DNA from: Candidatus Dadabacteria bacterium CSP1-2
Lineage (GTDB): Bacteria > Desulfobacterota_D > UBA1144 > Nemesobacterales > CSP1-2
Direction of reading: 5' to 3'
Assembly (NCBI GenBank): GCA_001443445.1
Contig: LDXN01000011.1
Location: forward strand, 1 to 57,948
Length of the DNA stretch: 57,948 nucleotides
Notes under the pieces: generated by a model
Databases searched by the model: none
Told to the model about the DNA's origin: nothing
The model's input: the letters and a program-made list of their open reading frames with translations, nothing else
Shown: piece after piece, positions 55,077-57,948 of the stretch
Layout: the number at the start of each line of letters is the position of its first letter
Numbering within the stretch: the first letter of the stretch is position 1
Translations under genes and position numbers: made by a program

Positions 55077-55679
55077 CTACTTCCATATTACGCCCTTGAA
55101 CGTCTTCCTGTGTATTGGGCAAGGGCCAAATTTTCTAAGCGCTTCGTAGTGCTCTTTCGTTGGATACCCTTTATGTTTTTTGAAGTTGTATTCAGGGTGG
55201 ATATTGTGGTAATCATACATTATTAAATCCCTTGCAACTTTAGCGATTATAGAAGCTGCAGCTATCGAATTGCAGGTTGAATCACCACCTATAACCGCTT
55301 GCTGAGGGATTAAAAGAGAGGTCCTTATATTTCCATCAATAAGAAGAAAGTCAGGCTTTGGGTTTAATTTCTTAACTGCAATCTCCATTGCGAGTAGTGC
55401 TGCCCTGAGAATATTTATTCTATCAATCTCATCCGGCTCGATTATTCCTACACCAATTGACACTGCAACTGCTTTAATCTGGTGATATAGGATTTCTCTT
55501 TTTTGATGAGATAGCTTTTTTGAATCGTTTAAACCATTAATTTCACATTCTTTGGGAAGTATTACGGCAGCGGCTACTACTGGTCCTGCAAGCGGGCCCC
55601 TTCCTGCCTCATCAACACCTGCAGGGAGTTTCCCAATTTTCCAAATTCTTCTTTCATACGAATAGTCTGGTAAGTTCAA
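55077..55679 (-). CDS. rnhB: Ribonuclease HII
   Basis: GVDEAGRGPLAGPVVAAAVI, IDGNIRTSLLIPQQAVIGGD and ASIIAKVARDLIMYDYHNI give the four carboxylate ligands (D, E, D, D). 200 residues. Cleaves ribonucleotides in DNA and RNA of RNA/DNA hybrids. rplS/trmD, frequent neighbours, are absent. Confidence 0.96.
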   Translation of the reverse strand: MNLPDYSYERRIWKIGKLPAGVDEAGRGPLAGPVVAAAVILPKECEINGLNDSKKLSHQKREILYHQIKAVAVSIGVGIIEPDEIDRINILRAALLAMEIAVKKLNPKPDFLLIDGNIRTSLLIPQQAVIGGDSTCNSIAAASIIAKVARDLIMYDYHNIHPEYNFKKHKGYPTKEHYEALRKFGPCPIHRKTFKGVIWK

Positions 55680-55686
55680 TTTAGTT

Positions 55687-56337
55687 AACTATTTAGCCAC
55701 AGATAAACACGAATTTACACGAATAAGACAATCCTCATATACATTGTAGGAGCGCCATCCCTTCGGCACACTCAAAACAGACTTTTAAACACGTCACCCG
55801 TTCATCCTGAGCAGTGAGCTTGTCGAACTGTCGAAGGATGCTCTTGGTGTGCTCAGGACAGGATTGGCGTGATAAAGTCGCGGCTGGAAGCCGTTCCTGT
55901 CTTATTGCACAAATAAATTCGTACCTACAATCTACAATCTTTTGAAGGCACAGACTTGTCTGTGCTATTTTTGGCACGAACATCCTCCAATTAAATCGGG
56001 GGTGCCTACAGGTTTACGAAGTAAAATATATAAGCCGTTCCTGCCTTATTGCACGAATAAATTCGTGCCTACAATTTACAATCTTTTGTAGGCACAGACT
56101 TGTCTGTGCTATTTTTGGCACGAACATCCTCCAATTAAATCGGGGGTGCCTACAGGTTTACGAAGTAAAATATATAAGCCGCTCCTACTCACCTTAGATA
56201 ATTATTTAACCATAAATGAACAAGCTCTAATAACCAAATACAAAACAAATTCTAAATCTCAAGCGCCAAATTCCAATTGAATTAGTTTGGAATTTGAGAT
56301 TTGAAATTTGTAGTTTCATCTGTGCCAATCCGTGGCT
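55687..56337. repeat. Composite repeat island bounded by TTAGCCAC ends
   Basis: Outer ends tttagccacagataaacacg (55688-) and ctgtgccaatccgtggctaa (to 56337) form an inverted pair, as in the family at 51968. Inside are repeat fragments (ttcatcctgagcagtgagct), the 144-bp tandem duplication, and an imperfect palindrome caagcgccaaattcc / ggaatttgagatttg (56260-56305). No gene in these 650 bases. Confidence 0.6.
55890..56177. repeat. Tandem 144-bp duplication
   Basis: Unit one 55890-56033 begins gccgttcctgtcttattgca; unit two 56034-56177 begins gccgttcctgccttattgca; a third partial begins at 56178. The units differ at only a few bases. Each carries aggcacagacttgtctgtgc and tcgggggtgcctac hairpins. 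Confidence 0.85.
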
Positions 56338-56341
56338 AAAT

Positions 56342-57220
56342 TCAGCTTGCCAGTCCGTATTCTTTTAATGCAGTTTTAAGTTTCTCGAGATTCCCTGCCG
56401 ACATTGGGCATAGAGGAAGTCTAAATTCATTTGGTATCTTACCCATAATGCTTAAAGCTACTTTTACTGGTATGGGATTTGTTTCAAGAAACATCGCTTC
56501 ATTTAGGGGAAAGAGTTTATAGTGAAGTTCTCGCGCTTGATTAAATTCTCCTCTCACATACGAGTTATAGAGTTCAGCTACGTCCCTAGGAGCTACGTTT
56601 GCCGTCACAGTTATAAACCCTTTACCTCCTATAGCAAGTAGAGGAAAGTTAAGGGCATCTTCTCCTGAAAGGAGAATAAAATCCATACCGCACAGGTAGA
56701 GAATATTGCTAGCCTGTTGAAGTGAGCCTGAGGCCTCTTTTACACCGATTATATTTTTACAATCCTTTGCAAGTCTTGCTATGGTTTCTGGATTCATATT
56801 AACTCCAGACCTTCCTGGAATGTTGTAAAGAATAATCGGTATTTTTACCTCGGAAGCAATGTGCTTAAAGTGTAGATAAAGCCCTTCCTGAGTTGGTTTA
56901 TTGTAGTAGGGAACAACGAGAAGAACGGCATCAGCTCCAACCCTTTCAGCAAATTTGGTAAGTCTTATGGCTTCATCAGTGCTATTTGAACCTGTCCCAG
57001 CTATAACTGGGATTCTCTTTTTCACGGTCTTAACTGTTACTTCAATCACATACTCATGTTCTTCGTGTGAGAGGGTAGGGGACTCGCCGGTTGTACCGCA
57101 GGGAACTATTCCATGTGTCCCATTTTCTATCTGGAATTCAATTAGGTCTTGAAATGACTTTATATCTACTTTCCCATTCTTAAATGGTGTTACAATTGCT
57201 ACGATAGAGCCGTGTATCAT
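56342..57220 (-). CDS. dapA: 4-hydroxy-tetrahydrodipicolinate synthase
   Basis: Aldolase TIM barrel: GIVPCGTTGESPTLSHEEH, ILYNIPGRSGVNMNPE (Tyr) and NIIGVKEASGSLQQ (Schiff-base Lys). 292 residues from the ATG at 57220 (SD GGAGG). Condenses pyruvate and aspartate semialdehyde, for lysine and diaminopimelate. dapB and lysA are not adjacent. Confidence 0.96.
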   Translation of the reverse strand: MIHGSIVAIVTPFKNGKVDIKSFQDLIEFQIENGTHGIVPCGTTGESPTLSHEEHEYVIEVTVKTVKKRIPVIAGTGSNSTDEAIRLTKFAERVGADAVLLVVPYYNKPTQEGLYLHFKHIASEVKIPIILYNIPGRSGVNMNPETIARLAKDCKNIIGVKEASGSLQQASNILYLCGMDFILLSGEDALNFPLLAIGGKGFITVTANVAPRDVAELYNSYVRGEFNQARELHYKLFPLNEAMFLETNPIPVKVALSIMGKIPNEFRLPLCPMSAGNLEKLKTALKEYGLAS

Positions 57221-57248
57221 AAAGCAAGCCTCCTTCACCCAAAGAAGT

Positions 57249-57424
57249 TGTCATTGCGAACACATTCGCGGAGCCTGTACTGAGGAAACCGAAGTGCTCA
57301 TTGTAAACTCCGTGAAGCAATCCATTCTGCTTGTCATTGCGAGCGTAGCGTGGCAATCCTGTATTTAGATTGCTTCGTCGCGGAGCCTGCGCTGAGCGCA
57401 TGCGAAGTGCTCCTCGCAATGACA
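57249..57424. repeat. Palindromic repeat pair (ttgcgaac family)
   Basis: Gtcattgcgaacacattcgcggagcc (57250-) followed by gtcattgcgagcgtagcgtggcaatcc ... gattgcttcgtcgcggagcc ... ctcctcgcaatgac. Two nested copies, immediately upstream of dapA. Confidence 0.7.
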
Positions 57425-57572
57425 GTCTTACGTTTGCTCTTTCAAATAGTTATATTGCCATCACACCAATTTTTCTCTCCATTATATTAGAGTGTAAGTG
57501 GAAATCAAGACTTTATTAGGAACATCGTGATGCGTCATGTTTGTGGCAACAGACACCTTACGCTCTCACGCC

Positions 57573-57948
57573 TTACGCTCTCACGCCGCATTCAGAACAG
57601 AATTTACTTCCTTTAGGCATCTTACTTTCGCATCTAGAACAAAAAACCATATCGGAAATAGCCTCTTCCTTAGTCTCGTGAATTTTGTGGTCTAAACCTT
57701 CTGAGTGTTTCCTTGCCTCACCTATGAATTCAATTATATCTACTGTGCGAGGTGAATGGATTATTAATCTAGACTCCAATAACCCTGTCTCATAATCAAT
57801 CTGGCTGATTTTATTATGGGGAATATCTCTAAACCTTTTAAAAGAGGATGAGTTCTTTGCAATAATTATTCTCTTGTTTGTAAGTATAAACCAGGAATTA
57901 AAGAAGGTATTGCTATCTATCCACCTTGGCGCCTTGTAAATTGCCCTG
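57573..57948 (-). CDS. PH-like plus zinc-ribbon protein, 5' end beyond window
   Basis: The frame is open to the window edge. The visible part reads KAPRWIDSNTFFNSWFILTN, then KRIIIAKNSSSFKRFRDIPH and KISQIDYETGLLESRLIIHS, a bacterial PH (YdbT/bPH) pattern. It ends with a zinc ribbon CSRCESKMPKGSKFCSECG. About 124 residues are visible. The last codons GVRA and stop are formed by a ggcgtgagagcgtaagg repeat that continues downstream, so the C-terminus may be trimmed by repeat insertion. Confidence 0.7.
   Translation of the reverse strand, partial: RAIYKAPRWIDSNTFFNSWFILTNKRIIIAKNSSSFKRFRDIPHNKISQIDYETGLLESRLIIHSPRTVDIIEFIGEARKHSEGLDHKIHETKEEAISDMVFCSRCESKMPKGSKFCSECGVRA

Noticed and set aside
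55890-56177. Possible CRISPR array
   Set aside because: Only two 144-bp units in tandem, no short repeats with unique spacers, no cas genes.

Overview
This window looks like a chromosomal segment of an uncultured, AT-rich, diderm (Gram-negative) bacterium. Pointers to a diderm are an LPS heptosyltransferase-type glycosyltransferase, a PlsC acyltransferase, RseP, a lipoprotein-type M23 peptidase and a bactofilin. The MerR / tRNA-Pro / surE arrangement and the overall gene set recall deltaproteobacteria-like or related candidate phyla. The exact phylum cannot be fixed by reading alone.

Layout. 1-9.9 kb: edge of an IS transposase, a decayed coding remnant, a methyltransferase, a bactofilin with an N-terminal repeat, a HEPN/zinc-ribbon protein, a dipeptidase, a GxxExxY gene boxed in by inverted repeats, a MEMO-family protein, an orphan HyuB, a GT9 glycosyltransferase and a sugar-nucleotide epimerase. 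10-15.4 kb: a Trm112-like peptide, sucD, a LuxR-type HTH peptide and the rpsB-tsf-pyrH-frr translation operon. 15.7-23 kb: an RNA-repair neighbourhood (rtcA with a frameshift, rtcB, archease) around serS and an inositol-phosphatase gene, plus a broken geranylgeranyl-reductase-like gene. 24-28.7 kb: a frameshifted cytochrome c, an UPF0173 hydrolase, a HemQ-like protein, two small GC-richer genes each followed by an integron-type attC site (no integrase nearby), and DUF58. 28.8-37.2 kb: uppS-dxr-rseP without cdsA, a split transketolase, a CtpA protease and a divergent polysaccharide deacetylase. 37.4-42.5 kb: the rpsU-dnaG-rpoD macromolecular synthesis cluster, a tyrosine recombinase and a lone 5S rRNA with its own promoter. 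42.5-57.9 kb: purN, DAHP synthase, plsC, trmB, apt-lipid kinase-aroB, an M23 peptidase, surE, tRNA-Pro, a MerR regulator, rnhB, dapA and a truncated PH/zinc-ribbon gene.

The most distinctive property is the load of small dispersed repeats in nearly every intergenic gap. At least two families have terminal inverted repeats built from short CAC-headed units. One family occurs three times as gene-less elements of about 160 bp and once as a 450-bp version whose whole interior is a GxxExxY (PD-(D/E)XK-like) gene. I regard this as the best candidate for an undescribed mobile system. The second is the integrase-less cassette pair at 26.97-27.73 kb. Several genes near repeats carry frameshifts, or C-termini or spurious starts made from repeat sequence.
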